64,000 nucleotides of DNA from an uncultured Bacteroidales bacterium (GCA_900316515.1 ONDE01000002.1:1-64000), one strand, 5' to 3'; shown: positions 43,417 to 52,355, numbered from the stretch's first letter. Notes: generated by a model not told the origin, from the letters alone. Numbers and translations are program-made.

Positions 43417-44214
43417 TTACTTGAGGTCGATAAACGGCACCGAATTGCCGAGCATATACTGCGGCATCTTGCCGTCCCACTTCTGCACAGCCTCATAGTT
43501 GACCAGCTTCGGGTTACGCTCAAGGGCGTTGGCCTTGATGCGCATAGCCTCGGCGTCGGCCTCGGCCTTAATCATCGTCTGCTTGGCCTGCTCCTCCACC
43601 TGGATGGTAACATTCTTGGCCTTCAAGGCGTTCTGCTCAGCCACCTGCTTCTCCTTGATGGCAGTCTCGAAATCGTCGTCGAAGTCAATGTTCACCAACT
43701 GGAACTGTACGTTCATGAAGTAGTTGCTGTCGAGGGTTTTGCGCAGCGAAGACTCAATCTCGCGGCGCACAGCGTCGCGGTTCTCCACAATTTCGGTGGC
43801 GGCGAAGTTGCCGAAGCTCTGCTTCATGGCCGAACGGATGAAGGGCACCACGATGCGGTTGTGATAGTCATCGCCTACATTCTTCATCAACTTGCTGACA
43901 TTCTCACGCACGAGGTCGTAATTGATGGTGTACTCCACCTCGGAAGTCTGCACGTCGCGCGTGTAGCTATTCTCCTTGCCGTCGAACTTCTTCTGCTGCA
44001 CGTTGACCTTCTTGATGGTCTGGATGAAAGGAATCTTCAAGTGCAATCCGTCCTCGACTACCTGGTCACTCATCTTGCCGAAGGTTGCCAGCACTCCGCG
44101 CTCCGTCGAGCGGATGGTGTAGAACGAAGAGAAGAACACGATGATTGCCAGCACCGCCAGCACACCCCACAGGATATAACGTCCCGTCTGTTTGTCGTCT
44201 TTGAATTGACTCAT
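43417..44214 (-). CDS. prohibitin/SPFH-family membrane protein
   Basis: 265 residues. A single N-terminal anchor (YILWGVLAVLAIIVFFSSF), then the SPFH domain (GVLATFGKMSDQVVEDGLHL ... EVEYTINYDLV), and a long coiled coil (NALKAKNVTIQVEEQAKQTM). Prohibitin-type proteins form ring assemblies that modulate membrane proteases such as FtsH. It follows the RluA gene by about 56 bp. Confidence 0.92.
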   Translation of the reverse strand: MSQFKDDKQTGRYILWGVLAVLAIIVFFSSFYTIRSTERGVLATFGKMSDQVVEDGLHLKIPFIQTIKKVNVQQKKFDGKENSYTRDVQTSEVEYTINYDLVRENVSKLMKNVGDDYHNRIVVPFIRSAMKQSFGNFAATEIVENRDAVRREIESSLRKTLDSNYFMNVQFQLVNIDFDDDFETAIKEKQVAEQNALKAKNVTIQVEEQAKQTMIKAEADAEAMRIKANALERNPKLVNYEAVQKWDGKMPQYMLGNSVPFIDLK

Positions 44215-44270
44215 AATCTATCTGTTTTATTGTTGTTGTTTAATTCTTTTCCAGCAAAAAATGTGCCAAA

Positions 44271-45140
44271 TTATATTTCCATGAGCTTCATGAAACTGGC
44301 TGGCACCGGGGTCTCAAACTTCAAGCGCTTCCCCGTCACAGGATGCGTGAAACACAAACGGAAAGCATGAAGTGCCAAACGGTTTATCGGAGAGACATCC
44401 TCCTTGTAACCGTACATTGGGTCATGCACCACAGGATGCTTCAAATCGCGCAGGTGCACACGTATCTGGTTGCGCCGGCCGGTGTCCAGTTTCAGCTCCA
44501 CAAGGCTGTAGCGACGAGAAGTCTGCTTCACCTCGTAGTGCGTCACAGCCAACTTGCCGCCATTGTCCGTGGGCGACGACAACACACAGTACTCGCCGTC
44601 GGTAAACCACGACCGCACCTCTCCCCTGCTCTGCTCCAGGTGGCCCCATGCCACCGCCACATAACGGCGGTCAAACACCATGCCCTTCCAATCCTCCTCA
44701 AACTTCTGGCTCACCTCCTTGCTCTTCGACACCACCATCAAACCGCTGGTGTCGCGGTCGAGACGGTGCACTATATGGGCGTGGCACTTCTGATGCGTGG
44801 CCGAAAGGTACTGGTTGAGCACCGTGATGACCGTCTTGTCGTTGGGAAACTTACTGTAACTCAGCAACCCTTCGTGCTTGTTGACGACAAAGAGGTGCTG
44901 GTCTTCATATACGATGTCCAGGTCGCGCGGCCGCAGCCTGTCTTGGAACGTGGCCTTCTCTATCGAAACCCTCATCCCCTTCTGCAACGGGAAATTGAAC
45001 TGCGACGTACGGCGCCCGTCGACATACACATTGTGCGCCAGAAGCTCCTTCACCTTCGTGCGGCTGCTGTCGGCCATCTGTTTCATCAGGAATTCAAGGA
45101 GCTCCTGCGGCTCACTGACGGTATATTCTTGTTTCTTCAT
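44271..45140 (-). CDS. RluA-family pseudouridine synthase
   Basis: 289 residues. N-terminal S4-like domain (1-75), then the catalytic motif HIVHRLDRDTSGLMVV containing the Asp nucleophile, and RKSRIRVHL-like NQIRVHLRDLKHPV. It modifies uridine in rRNA or tRNA; the specific site is not predictable. It starts 2 bp after the AraC remnant. Confidence 0.93.
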   Translation of the reverse strand: MKKQEYTVSEPQELLEFLMKQMADSSRTKVKELLAHNVYVDGRRTSQFNFPLQKGMRVSIEKATFQDRLRPRDLDIVYEDQHLFVVNKHEGLLSYSKFPNDKTVITVLNQYLSATHQKCHAHIVHRLDRDTSGLMVVSKSKEVSQKFEEDWKGMVFDRRYVAVAWGHLEQSRGEVRSWFTDGEYCVLSSPTDNGGKLAVTHYEVKQTSRRYSLVELKLDTGRRNQIRVHLRDLKHPVVHDPMYGYKEDVSPINRLALHAFRLCFTHPVTGKRLKFETPVPASFMKLMEI

Positions 45141-45142
45141 AA

Positions 45143-45238
45143 TCAAACTATCTTTTTGCGCACATCCGTTGGGTTCATACCTGTCGTGCGACGGAAAAAC
45201 TTGGTGAACAAAGGCTGCGAGGCAAAGCCCTTCTCTTT
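45143..45238 (-). pseudogene. C-terminal remnant of an AraC-family regulator
   Basis: Read on the minus strand, 45145-45230 gives KGFASQPLFTKFFRRTTGMN then PTDVRKKIV and a stop. This is the end of an AraC-type helix-turn-helix domain (FxxxSxFxRxFRRxTGxxPxxYR). The rest of the gene is absent; parS lies where it should continue. Confidence 0.65.
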
Positions 45239-45241
45239 TTT

Positions 45242-45257
45242 TGTTTCACGTGAAACA
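45242..45257. other. parS centromere site (perfect palindrome)
   Basis: TGTTTCACGTGAAACA, the canonical 16-bp parS palindrome bound by chromosomal ParB. It sits in the spacer between the RluA and prolyl-tRNA editing genes, 3 kb from the candidate origin at 48.1-48.5 kb. parS sites cluster near oriC in most bacteria with ParABS. No parA/parB genes are in the window. Confidence 0.85.
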
Positions 45258-45272
45258 TTTTTTACTACGTTA

Positions 45273-45776
45273 TCAACAATTCGGGTCGTACAAATCAACA
45301 ACCTCATAAGGGTTGCCTATCTCCTTGATGAATTTCAACATATCATCGCGTGTTATCACCAACGAGGCGCGATTATCGTTGGGATGGAAACTAACCTTCT
45401 CAGCATTTAGCAGGTTGCGATCGACAAAAAGCGTCACCTCGTGATTGGTGTCATTGACAAGAGTGAACAACGAGACACTGCCAGGCTTGACACCAAGGTA
45501 TTTCATCATCCTCTCGGGACTGGCAAAAGAGAGCTTGCCCTGGTGCAGACGATGCTCCATGTCGTGTATGTCCATCGGAAAACGGCTGTCCATGATGACG
45601 AGGTAATGGCGGTTGCCCTTGTGGTTGCGGAAAAAGAGATTCTTGCAAAGTGTGGTTCCCTCACCTCGGTAGAACTGGGCGGCAATCTCTATGGTCGGCG
45701 CCTCGGGGTGCTCGTAGTAGTCGAACGGTATCTGCATTCGCTCCAACGCCTCGTATACTTGCGGTTGTCCTATCAT
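45273..45776 (-). CDS. prolyl-tRNA editing protein (YbaK/ProX type)
   Basis: 167 residues from MIGQPQVYEALERMQ; the longer frame to 45938 runs past the promoter TATTTTTG (45798-45805, minus). YbaK/EbsC fold: FDYYEHPEAPTIEIAAQFYR, KNLFFRNHKGNRHYL, and a Lys/Gly-rich loop before FASPERMM. Such proteins deacylate Ala- or Cys-tRNA(Pro). Confidence 0.9.
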   Translation of the reverse strand: MIGQPQVYEALERMQIPFDYYEHPEAPTIEIAAQFYRGEGTTLCKNLFFRNHKGNRHYLVIMDSRFPMDIHDMEHRLHQGKLSFASPERMMKYLGVKPGSVSLFTLVNDTNHEVTLFVDRNLLNAEKVSFHPNDNRASLVITRDDMLKFIKEIGNPYEVVDLYDPNC

Positions 45777-45837
45777 AGTTTTTTGAGTTTCGAAGTGCAA
45801 AAATACAAATAAAAAACAACCTATCGGAAAAAATGTG

Positions 45838-45845
45838 TATCTTTG
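45838..45845 (+). promoter_or_regulatory. promoter -7 element TATCTTTG for the AlkZ-related gene
   Basis: TAnnTTTG consensus, 9 bp before the ATG at 45854, divergent from the editing-protein promoter. Confidence 0.6.
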
Positions 45846-45853
45846 CATCCGCA

Positions 45854-46537
45854 ATGAAGAAGAAACAAACTCTGAAAAACGACATACACGACTGCCCCGA
45901 ACTGATGGAAGCCATCGGTCATCTGGGCTTCCTGCCACTGCTTGCCGGCACCGTGCCTGGCTTCTCGGCCGACGAAATGATTGCGCCCGACTGCCGCTAC
46001 AAACTGCTCGACGACGGCAGCTGGGACTGGCCTCTGTGGGATTGGAAAGGACCTATCGTCACCGAGGGTCATTTCGCCTATGGCAAGTTCTTCGACGGCA
46101 AGGCCGGCTTCGTAACCATGGAGTGGTGGCCCGACTTCTGTAATTGGCGGCGCAGCCGCAACCCCATGCCCAACGAGGAAAGCGTGGAAGGAGCTATCCT
46201 ATCGGTGCTGCAGGTGAACGGCAGCATGATCACCCGCGAACTGCGAGCAGCATGTGGGTTCACCGGCGCCAAAATGCGTTCACGCTTCGACAACTATGTA
46301 ACCCGACTGCAAATGGCTTGCCGCATAGTGACCGAGGATTTCGTATACCCACATGACAAACATGGCAACAAATACGGTTGGGGATGGGCACTGCTCAATA
46401 TTCCTGAACACCTCTTCGGCAGAGAATCCTGTCATTGCGACCGCAGCCCAGAAGAGAGCCACAAACGGTTGCTGGAGAAGTTCCACACTCTGCTTCCACA
46501 CGCCACAGAGAAAGAAATAGAACGTCTGATAGGGTGA
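45854..46537 (+). CDS. AlkZ-related protein
   Basis: 227 residues from MKKKQTLKNDIHDC; a frame to 45833 is longer but the promoter overlaps it. Motifs GFLPLLAGTVPGFSADEM, FAYGKFFDGKAGF and MEWWPDF, then VTRLQMACRIV, fit the AlkZ/YcaQ-related DNA glycosylase-like family of winged-helix proteins. The only plus-strand gene in 26-48 kb. A short Cys/His segment (ESCHCDRSPEES) near the C-terminus looks like an insertion. Confidence 0.8.
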   Translation: MKKKQTLKNDIHDCPELMEAIGHLGFLPLLAGTVPGFSADEMIAPDCRYKLLDDGSWDWPLWDWKGPIVTEGHFAYGKFFDGKAGFVTMEWWPDFCNWRRSRNPMPNEESVEGAILSVLQVNGSMITRELRAACGFTGAKMRSRFDNYVTRLQMACRIVTEDFVYPHDKHGNKYGWGWALLNIPEHLFGRESCHCDRSPEESHKRLLEKFHTLLPHATEKEIERLIG

Positions 46538-47104
46538 CTACCCCTCCCTACGATAGACATAGCATCCTGCCTCGCTAGGGTGGTCATAAACCAAAGCGGT
46601 GGCAGGCTCTTTGCGGATAGCCCACACTATCATTATATCACCCGCAGCGGCTGTTATGAAAATAATCCCTACCAACAGCCAAAAATAATTGCCAATGGCA
46701 AGAGCCACCAACGTGGGCAGCACGCCAAGCAGCAACAGCGGCATAAGGGCACCGGCGACATATTGACGCTTGGGCATCGGCACATCTATATGACAATAAG
46801 GCGACATCTTGATGACACCGAAACTGAGATGGCTGAAACCCTTGTGGGTGGCCAGCATCCACGTGATTCCATGTATGAGTTCGTGGACAACAATGCCGAC
46901 AATAAACACCAGCAACAGCAACAGCATTTCGCTGGAGCCAAAATCGAAGTTCACTGATGGCCAAAGCAGATGCATCGCGGCAAAACCAGCCAACAACAAC
47001 ACAGCTAACAAGATTATCGAAAAGATATTCGCCAATAGGAGGCTGACAGTTCTTTTCTCAGCCACATAGCCTTCAACTAGCGGCATTTCCTCGTGTTTGC
47101 CCAC
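46538..47104 (-). CDS. DUF3267 integral-membrane metalloprotease-like protein
   Basis: 188 residues, about five membrane helices. The motif VHELIHGITWM within a membrane helix (HExxH) resembles site-2-type proteases and DUF3267. Function unknown. Converges on the AlkZ-related gene with no gap, and is 1 bp downstream of nadA. Confidence 0.85.
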   Translation of the reverse strand: MGKHEEMPLVEGYVAEKRTVSLLLANIFSIILLAVLLLAGFAAMHLLWPSVNFDFGSSEMLLLLLVFIVGIVVHELIHGITWMLATHKGFSHLSFGVIKMSPYCHIDVPMPKRQYVAGALMPLLLLGVLPTLVALAIGNYFWLLVGIIFITAAAGDIMIVWAIRKEPATALVYDHPSEAGCYVYRREG

Positions 47105-47105
47105 C

Positions 47106-48059
47106 TTACTTTATTATTCCAAGTTGTTTTGACATATCAAGCATCCTGACGATGGGACGCTTTGCAGCCTCTATCATTTCGGAAGACATCAATATCTCCG
47201 GCTGCTCGTCGCGCAAGCAGCGATAGAGCTTCTCGAGGGTATTGAGCTTCATATAGGCACAGTCGTCGCAGGCACAGCTCTTGTTGTCGCGTAGTGTTAC
47301 AAACTCCTTGTCGGGATTCTCGCGCTTCATCTCATATAGTATGCCCGTCTCGGTGGCCACTATAAACTTCTTGGCCTCGCTGGCTTTGATATAATTGAGC
47401 ATAGCCTTGGTGGAACCAATAAAGTCAGCCACCTTGAGCAACGCAGGATTGCACTCGGGATGGGCAATGACAGGAGCGTCGGGATGCTCGGCTTTCAACA
47501 TCAGCACAGCCTCGGCCTGCATGGCATCGTGCACGGTGCATACACCGTTCCACAACACCATCTTCCTCCCTGTCACCTGGTTGATATATCCACCAAGGTT
47601 ACGGTCGGGAGCGAAAATAATCTTCTGCTCCTCCGGCAGCGAACGCACCAGCTTCTCTGCATTTCCACTTGTGCAGATAAGATCACTGAGGGCTTTTATC
47701 TCTGCCGAGCAGTTGACATAACTTATCACCATATGGTCGGGATGCTCTTTTTTAAATGCGGCAAACTCTTCCGCCTTGCAGCTCTCGGCAAGCGAGCAGC
47801 TGGCCTCCATATCTGGCAACAGCACCTTACACTGAGGATTAAGTATCTTTGCCGTCTCGGCCATGAAATGAACACCGCAAAAAACAATTATATCAGCAGT
47901 GGCCTCTTGAGCTTTCTGTGCCAACGCCAAACTGTCTCCTACATAATCCGACAGTTCTTGTATTTCGTGACGCTGGTAATAGTGTCCAAGAATAACAGCG
48001 TTCTTTTCCTTTTTCAAGCGCAGTATCTCCTGCTTCAATTCATTGTCGTTCATTGCCAT
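47106..48059 (-). CDS. nadA: quinolinate synthase
   Basis: 317 residues. [4Fe-4S] cysteines are visible in VFCGVHFMAETAK and CACDDCAYMKL; the substrate site HPECNPALL is present. It makes quinolinate for NAD synthesis with NadB, which is not in the window. Start at 48059 (a second ATG is at 48053); promoter TATCTTTG at 48080-48087, minus. Last minus-strand gene before the strand switch. Confidence 0.96.
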   Translation of the reverse strand: MAMNDNELKQEILRLKKEKNAVILGHYYQRHEIQELSDYVGDSLALAQKAQEATADIIVFCGVHFMAETAKILNPQCKVLLPDMEASCSLAESCKAEEFAAFKKEHPDHMVISYVNCSAEIKALSDLICTSGNAEKLVRSLPEEQKIIFAPDRNLGGYINQVTGRKMVLWNGVCTVHDAMQAEAVLMLKAEHPDAPVIAHPECNPALLKVADFIGSTKAMLNYIKASEAKKFIVATETGILYEMKRENPDKEFVTLRDNKSCACDDCAYMKLNTLEKLYRCLRDEQPEILMSSEMIEAAKRPIVRMLDMSKQLGIIK

Positions 48060-48087
48060 TTTTCATTTATTTGAAAATGCAAAGATA

Positions 48088-48496
48088 AGAAAAAAATCTT
48101 TCTGTCGACGACTTTTCCAACTATGAATTATAAATAATTCTTTATTTCTTTTTTATTTTTTCTTTTCTTTTATGCTTGTTAATTCTGTTGATAAGCATGT
48201 AATGTAAGTATATAAGCTTGTTTCTTTCCACACCAATTAACAGCAATTTCAACATCGAAAATCCAAGAATATTAGATTATTTGTGTTTTATCAACATCAT
48301 TGTGAAAAATGATATAACAGCAGAATGTTTATTGTCAAAACTAGTAGTTATAATTGGTAATTTTGTTGATATCGTTATGAAAAAAACAGTGTTTTTCAAC
48401 ATCTATTTTTTTTAAACACCGCTATTGACAACAATTAACAGCTGCATAAACGTTCTCTTGTTGAAAACATAGTTTTGCTGTTTTATTCTTTTGTTG
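48088..48496. other. candidate chromosomal replication origin (oriC)
   Basis: A gene-free, strongly AT-rich gap between divergent nadA and rpiB. Boxes on either strand: TTATCAACA at 48288-48296 and its complement at 48186-48194 (perfect), ATATCAACA at 48364-48372 (complement), TTTTCAACA at 48393-48401 and complement at 48459-48467, ATTTCAACA at 48246-48254. These are one or two bases from the classical DnaA box TTATCCACA. Gene orientation switches here: 23 of 24 genes from 26 to 48 kb are minus and 9 of the next 10 are plus. parS (45242) and mnmG lie close by. Confidence 0.7.
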
Positions 48497-48504
48497 TAAC
48501 TTTG
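48497..48504 (+). promoter_or_regulatory. promoter -7 element TAACTTTG for rpiB-deoC
   Basis: TAnnTTTG consensus, 35 bp before the rpiB ATG; marks the right edge of the candidate origin. Confidence 0.6.
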
Positions 48505-48538
48505 CAGTCAGAAAGAAATAACATTAATATTAACAACG

Positions 48539-48979
48539 ATGAAGGAAATCATACCTATTGCCTGCGATCATGCGGGCTATGAACTTAAACTTAAAGTTAT
48601 TGACCATCTGCATCAGCGTGGTTTCGATGTCAAAGATTGTGGCACCAATAGCACCGACAGCTGCGACTACCCCGACTTCGCCCATCAGGTGGGTGCTGCC
48701 CTCAACAAAGGCGAGTACAAACGTGGCATTGTTATCTGCGGCAGTGGCAACGGTGTGCAGATGACTGTCAACAAGTATCCCAACGTGCGCTGCGCCCTCT
48801 GCTGGACACCCGAGATTGCCCACCTCGGCCGCCAGCACAATGATTGCAACTGCATCTCTATGCCTGCCCGCTTCATCAGCGAGGAGACAGCCATGCAGAT
48901 AGTCGACGAATATCTCGACACTCCCTTCGAAGGTGGCCGCCACCAGCGCCGCGTCGAGAAGATAAGCCAACTGCTATGA
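48539..48979 (+). CDS. rpiB: ribose-5-phosphate isomerase B
   Basis: 146 residues. RpiB/LacAB fold: IPIACDHAGYELK at the start, the active-site Cys in VICGSGNGVQM, and HNDCNCISMPARF. It interconverts ribulose- and ribose-5-phosphate. Its stop overlaps the deoC start (ATGA), so pentose-phosphate and deoxyribose use are linked. Confidence 0.96.
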   Translation: MKEIIPIACDHAGYELKLKVIDHLHQRGFDVKDCGTNSTDSCDYPDFAHQVGAALNKGEYKRGIVICGSGNGVQMTVNKYPNVRCALCWTPEIAHLGRQHNDCNCISMPARFISEETAMQIVDEYLDTPFEGGRHQRRVEKISQLL

Positions 48980-49728
48980 TCGACAAGGATATGGCCCGGC
49001 GTGTGTTTTCGTGTATCGACAACACTACGCTCAACGCCACCGACAACAACAAGTCGGTCGAGGCATTCTGCCGTCGTACCATGGAGATGCGTCTTGCCGA
49101 CGGCACCACTGTTGCCGCAGTGTGCGTATATCCTATGTTTGTAGGCATCGCCAAGCGTACACTCGAAGGCAGCGGAATAAAAGTGGCTTCGGTAGCAGGT
49201 GCGTTTCCCCACGGCCAGCTGCCGTTGAACCTCAGAGTAGATGAGGTACGCCGTGTGATTGAAGACGGTGCCGACGAGGTCGACATTGTCATTAATCGTG
49301 GGCTATTGCTGGCAGGCGAATATAACGTTGTGTGCGACGAAGTTTCCGAGATGAAGGCTGCCTGCAAAGGCCGTACGCTGAAGGTTATCCTCGAAACAGG
49401 CGAACTCTCCCCCCTACTCATCCGCCGCGCCGCTCAACGCGCCATCGACGGGGGCGCCGACTTCATCAAAACCTCCACGGGCAAGATATCAACTGGTGCC
49501 ACTCCCGAAGCTGCAGAAATGATGTTAAATGTCGTTAACGAAAACGTTAAATTTAACAAAAAGACCGTCGGTTTTAAGGCTGCTGGTGGCATCAGAACCC
49601 CAGAAGAGGCACTCGTCTACGCCGAAATGGCGAAAAAAATAGTAGGCAACAATTTTATTAACAATCAGACCTTTAGAATAGGTGCAAGCCGCTTGACGGA
49701 AAGCCTCTACTCACTTTTAACATTTTAA
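48976..49728 (+). CDS. deoC: deoxyribose-phosphate aldolase
   Basis: 250 residues from the ATG at 48976. The Schiff-base lysine is in GADFIKTSTGKISTGAT; the second lysine region is VGFKAAGGIRTPEEAL. It splits deoxyribose-5-phosphate to glyceraldehyde-3-phosphate and acetaldehyde. Coupled to rpiB. No strong terminator is seen before the next gene. Confidence 0.96.
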   Translation: MIDKDMARRVFSCIDNTTLNATDNNKSVEAFCRRTMEMRLADGTTVAAVCVYPMFVGIAKRTLEGSGIKVASVAGAFPHGQLPLNLRVDEVRRVIEDGADEVDIVINRGLLLAGEYNVVCDEVSEMKAACKGRTLKVILETGELSPLLIRRAAQRAIDGGADFIKTSTGKISTGATPEAAEMMLNVVNENVKFNKKTVGFKAAGGIRTPEEALVYAEMAKKIVGNNFINNQTFRIGASRLTESLYSLLTF

Positions 49729-49788
49729 TTTGCCGCTGTTTCGGAAAAAATTCGTTTCTTTGCACTTTAAAATTAATACAAAGTAAGT

Positions 49789-50979
49789 ATGAAACCGCTA
49801 AGGCAAAAGTTAGCACAATACACCTACCCCCAGGAGATGAGAGCCCTGGGTATTTATCCTTACTTCACCCCCATCTGCAGCCCTCAGAACACCGAGGTAT
49901 ACGTCACTGGCTACGACCATCCCATTCTGATGTTCGGTAGCAACAGTTACCTTGGCCTCACCAACGACCCACGCTTGAAAGAGGCTGCCAAACGCGCCAT
50001 CGACAAATACGGTACAGGTTGTGCAGGTTCTCCGTTCCTCAACGGTACGCTCGACATTCACATACAGCTGCAGGACGAACTGGCTGAATTCCTTGGCAAG
50101 GACGGCGTAATGCTCTTCTCGGCCGGATTCTTGGCCAATAGCGGCGTCATTCCTAACATCTGCAGCCGTGGCGACTACCTGTTCTACGACGAGCGCGTAC
50201 ACGCCAGCATCATGGAAGGCCGCCTCATCACCATCGCCAACACACAGAAATACCGCCACAACGATATGGCCGACCTCGAGCGCGTCCTCTCCAAGGTGCC
50301 CGTCGAGGCATCCAAGCTGGTGGTCACCGACGGCGTCTTCTCGATGGAAGGCGACGTGGCACATGTCGACAAGATGGTCGAGATTTGCGACAAATACGGC
50401 GCCACACTGATGGTCGACGAAGCCCACGGCCTCGGTGTCTTCGGTCGCGAAGGCCGCGGCACCTGCGACCACTTCAACATGCTGCCCAATGTCGACCTCG
50501 TCATGGGCACCTTCAGCAAGAGCCTCGCTTCGGTGGGTGGCTTCATAGCCGCCGACAAGGACACCATCAACTGGATGAAACACAGCGTGCGTCCTTATAT
50601 CTTCACCGCCAGCATCACTCCCGCCAGCACAGCGTCTGTGCTAGAGGCCCTGCACATCATGCGCAGCGAACCCGAACGCAACGCAAAACTCTGGGACAAC
50701 CAGCGCTACGCTCTGAAAGCCTTCAAAGACCTCGGCTTCGAGATAGGCAACACCTCGACACCCATCATCCCCCTATTCATACGCGACAACGTCAAGACCT
50801 TCACCATCACTCACGAGCTGCTGGTCGACGGCGTATTCGTCACCCCAGTCATCTCGCCCGCTGTGCCCAGCAACGAGACGCTCATCCGTTTCGCCCTCAT
50901 GGCTACGCACACCCACGAGCAGATCGACACCGGTGTGGAGAAAATCTACAAAGCCTTCAAGAAACAGGGAGTTCTTTAA
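49789..50979 (+). CDS. spt: serine palmitoyltransferase-type PLP enzyme
   Basis: 396 residues, alpha-oxoamine synthase fold. The Lys that binds PLP is in GTFSKSLASVGG; MFGSNSYLGLTNDPR and FLNGTLDIHIQLQ match Bacteroides serine palmitoyltransferase more closely than KBL or AONS, as far as memory allows. It condenses serine with palmitoyl-CoA to begin sphingolipid synthesis. The next gene is a GNAT-type protein. Confidence 0.88.
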   Translation: MKPLRQKLAQYTYPQEMRALGIYPYFTPICSPQNTEVYVTGYDHPILMFGSNSYLGLTNDPRLKEAAKRAIDKYGTGCAGSPFLNGTLDIHIQLQDELAEFLGKDGVMLFSAGFLANSGVIPNICSRGDYLFYDERVHASIMEGRLITIANTQKYRHNDMADLERVLSKVPVEASKLVVTDGVFSMEGDVAHVDKMVEICDKYGATLMVDEAHGLGVFGREGRGTCDHFNMLPNVDLVMGTFSKSLASVGGFIAADKDTINWMKHSVRPYIFTASITPASTASVLEALHIMRSEPERNAKLWDNQRYALKAFKDLGFEIGNTSTPIIPLFIRDNVKTFTITHELLVDGVFVTPVISPAVPSNETLIRFALMATHTHEQIDTGVEKIYKAFKKQGVL

Positions 50980-50981
50980 AT

Positions 50982-51060
50982 TGTAAGTTGTAAGCTGTAA
51001 GTTTTAAGTGCTAGCGGCAATGACCTATATCCACTTAAAACTTACAGCTTAATATTTAAT
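50982..51060. repeat. short-word repeat (cttacagctta type) between spt and the GNAT gene
   Basis: TTGTAAGTTGTAAGCTGTAA on the left and ACTTAAAACTTACAGCTTAA on the right are near reverse complements and can form a hairpin. The same words occur at 29950-30019. Confidence 0.55.
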
Positions 51061-51072
51061 AATAACACTGCT

Positions 51073-52188
51073 ATGATTGAAATCCGTACCGTTACCAGCC
51101 GCCGCGAGCTGCGCAAGTTTATAGCATTCCCCAACAAACTTTTCAAGGATGTCCCTTCCTACATCCCCGCGCTCGACTTCGACGAGATCAACCTCCTCAC
51201 CGAGAAGAACCCCTCGCTGGAGCACTGCTCGCGCGAGCTCTACCTCGCCTACAGCGACGGCAAGGTGGTGGGCCGTGTGGCAGCCATCATCAACCGCACC
51301 GTCAACGAGCACTGGAACAAGAAGGCTGTACGCTTCGGCTGGTTCGACTTCATCGAGGACTACGACGTCTTCACCGCCCTGCTCGACAAGGTGATAGAAT
51401 ACGGCAAGCGTAACGGTATGAACGAAATCGAGGGGCCCTTCGGATTCACCGATATGGACAAGGAATGCTGGGCCATCGACAACTTCGACGCACGCCAGAA
51501 CACCTCCACCCTCTACAACCCCGAATATTACGTGCGCTTCATCGAGCGTGCCGGATACGAGATAAAATGCCGCTGGCAGCAATACTCCATGCAGGCCAAC
51601 CAGCCTGTGCCCGACAAGGTAGGCCGCCTCAACAAGCTCATCATGGAGAAGTACCACCTCAAGCTCGTCAAGGTAAAACGCCGCAAGGAACTTATCCCCT
51701 ACGCCTGGCAGTTCTTCCACGCCATCAACGACTCCTTCAAGGACCTCTACGACTTCGTGCCCATGACCGAGAAGGAAATCGGCGTCTATATCGACGAGTA
51801 TTTCCCCTTTGTGAATATGGACTTCGTGCAGTTCGTGGTCGATGAGAACGACAAGCTTGTCGCCTTCGGCCTCTCCATCCCCGACCTCACCAAGGCCTAC
51901 AAGAAAGCCAATGGCAAGCTCTTCCCCTTCGGCTGGTACCACATACTGCACGACCTCAAGCATTTCGACACCATCGACCTGCTCCTCAACGGTGTGCTGC
52001 CCGAATGGCAGAAACGCGGTGTGCACAGCATCTACTACTGCGACATGAACGAAGCCGCCATCAAGCATGGTGTGCATACAGCCTATACCAACCCACAGAT
52101 TATCGGCAACGAAGCCGTCAAGATCTGGGAGACACAGTACAGTACCAAGCCCCTCATGCAGCGCGCCGTCTTCGGCAAAGCCTTGTAA
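51073..52188 (+). CDS. GNAT-like acyltransferase following spt
   Basis: 371 residues. N-terminal segment IEIRTVTSRRELRKFIAFPN, then ELYLAYSDGKVVGRVAAIIN, a central EGPFGFTDMDKECW and a C-terminal GNAT fold (IYYCDMNEAAIKHGVHTAYT). Bacteroides encodes a similar protein next to its spt gene. A role in sphingolipid acylation is possible but not shown by motifs. Confidence 0.8.
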   Translation: MIEIRTVTSRRELRKFIAFPNKLFKDVPSYIPALDFDEINLLTEKNPSLEHCSRELYLAYSDGKVVGRVAAIINRTVNEHWNKKAVRFGWFDFIEDYDVFTALLDKVIEYGKRNGMNEIEGPFGFTDMDKECWAIDNFDARQNTSTLYNPEYYVRFIERAGYEIKCRWQQYSMQANQPVPDKVGRLNKLIMEKYHLKLVKVKRRKELIPYAWQFFHAINDSFKDLYDFVPMTEKEIGVYIDEYFPFVNMDFVQFVVDENDKLVAFGLSIPDLTKAYKKANGKLFPFGWYHILHDLKHFDTIDLLLNGVLPEWQKRGVHSIYYCDMNEAAIKHGVHTAYTNPQIIGNEAVKIWETQYSTKPLMQRAVFGKAL

Positions 52189-52283
52189 AAGAGGAACACC
52201 TTCATGTTTTCTTCTGCATTAGGGTTTTACCAGGGAACGACCAGGGGTGCTGAAAGTGGCCCTCATTCTCAGTTATTTAACGG

Positions 52284-52355
52284 TATTTCTTCAGTGTTTT
52301 TTCAGTCATCCACTGAAGAAACACTGAAGAAATACTGAAGAAATACTGAAGAAAA
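52284..52355. repeat. long hairpin plus tandem 11-13 bp repeats between convergent genes
   Basis: 52284-52306 pairs with 52312-52334 with one mismatch in 23; the right arm continues into repeated ACTGAAGAAAT words (five copies of CTGAAGAA). It lies between the GNAT gene and the SDR gene and probably terminates both. Confidence 0.75.

Noticed and set aside
46430..46470. Another mobile element in the AlkZ-related gene (CHCDRSPEES)
   Set aside because: Only one copy is visible and the similarity to repeat words was weak; noted in the gene entry only.
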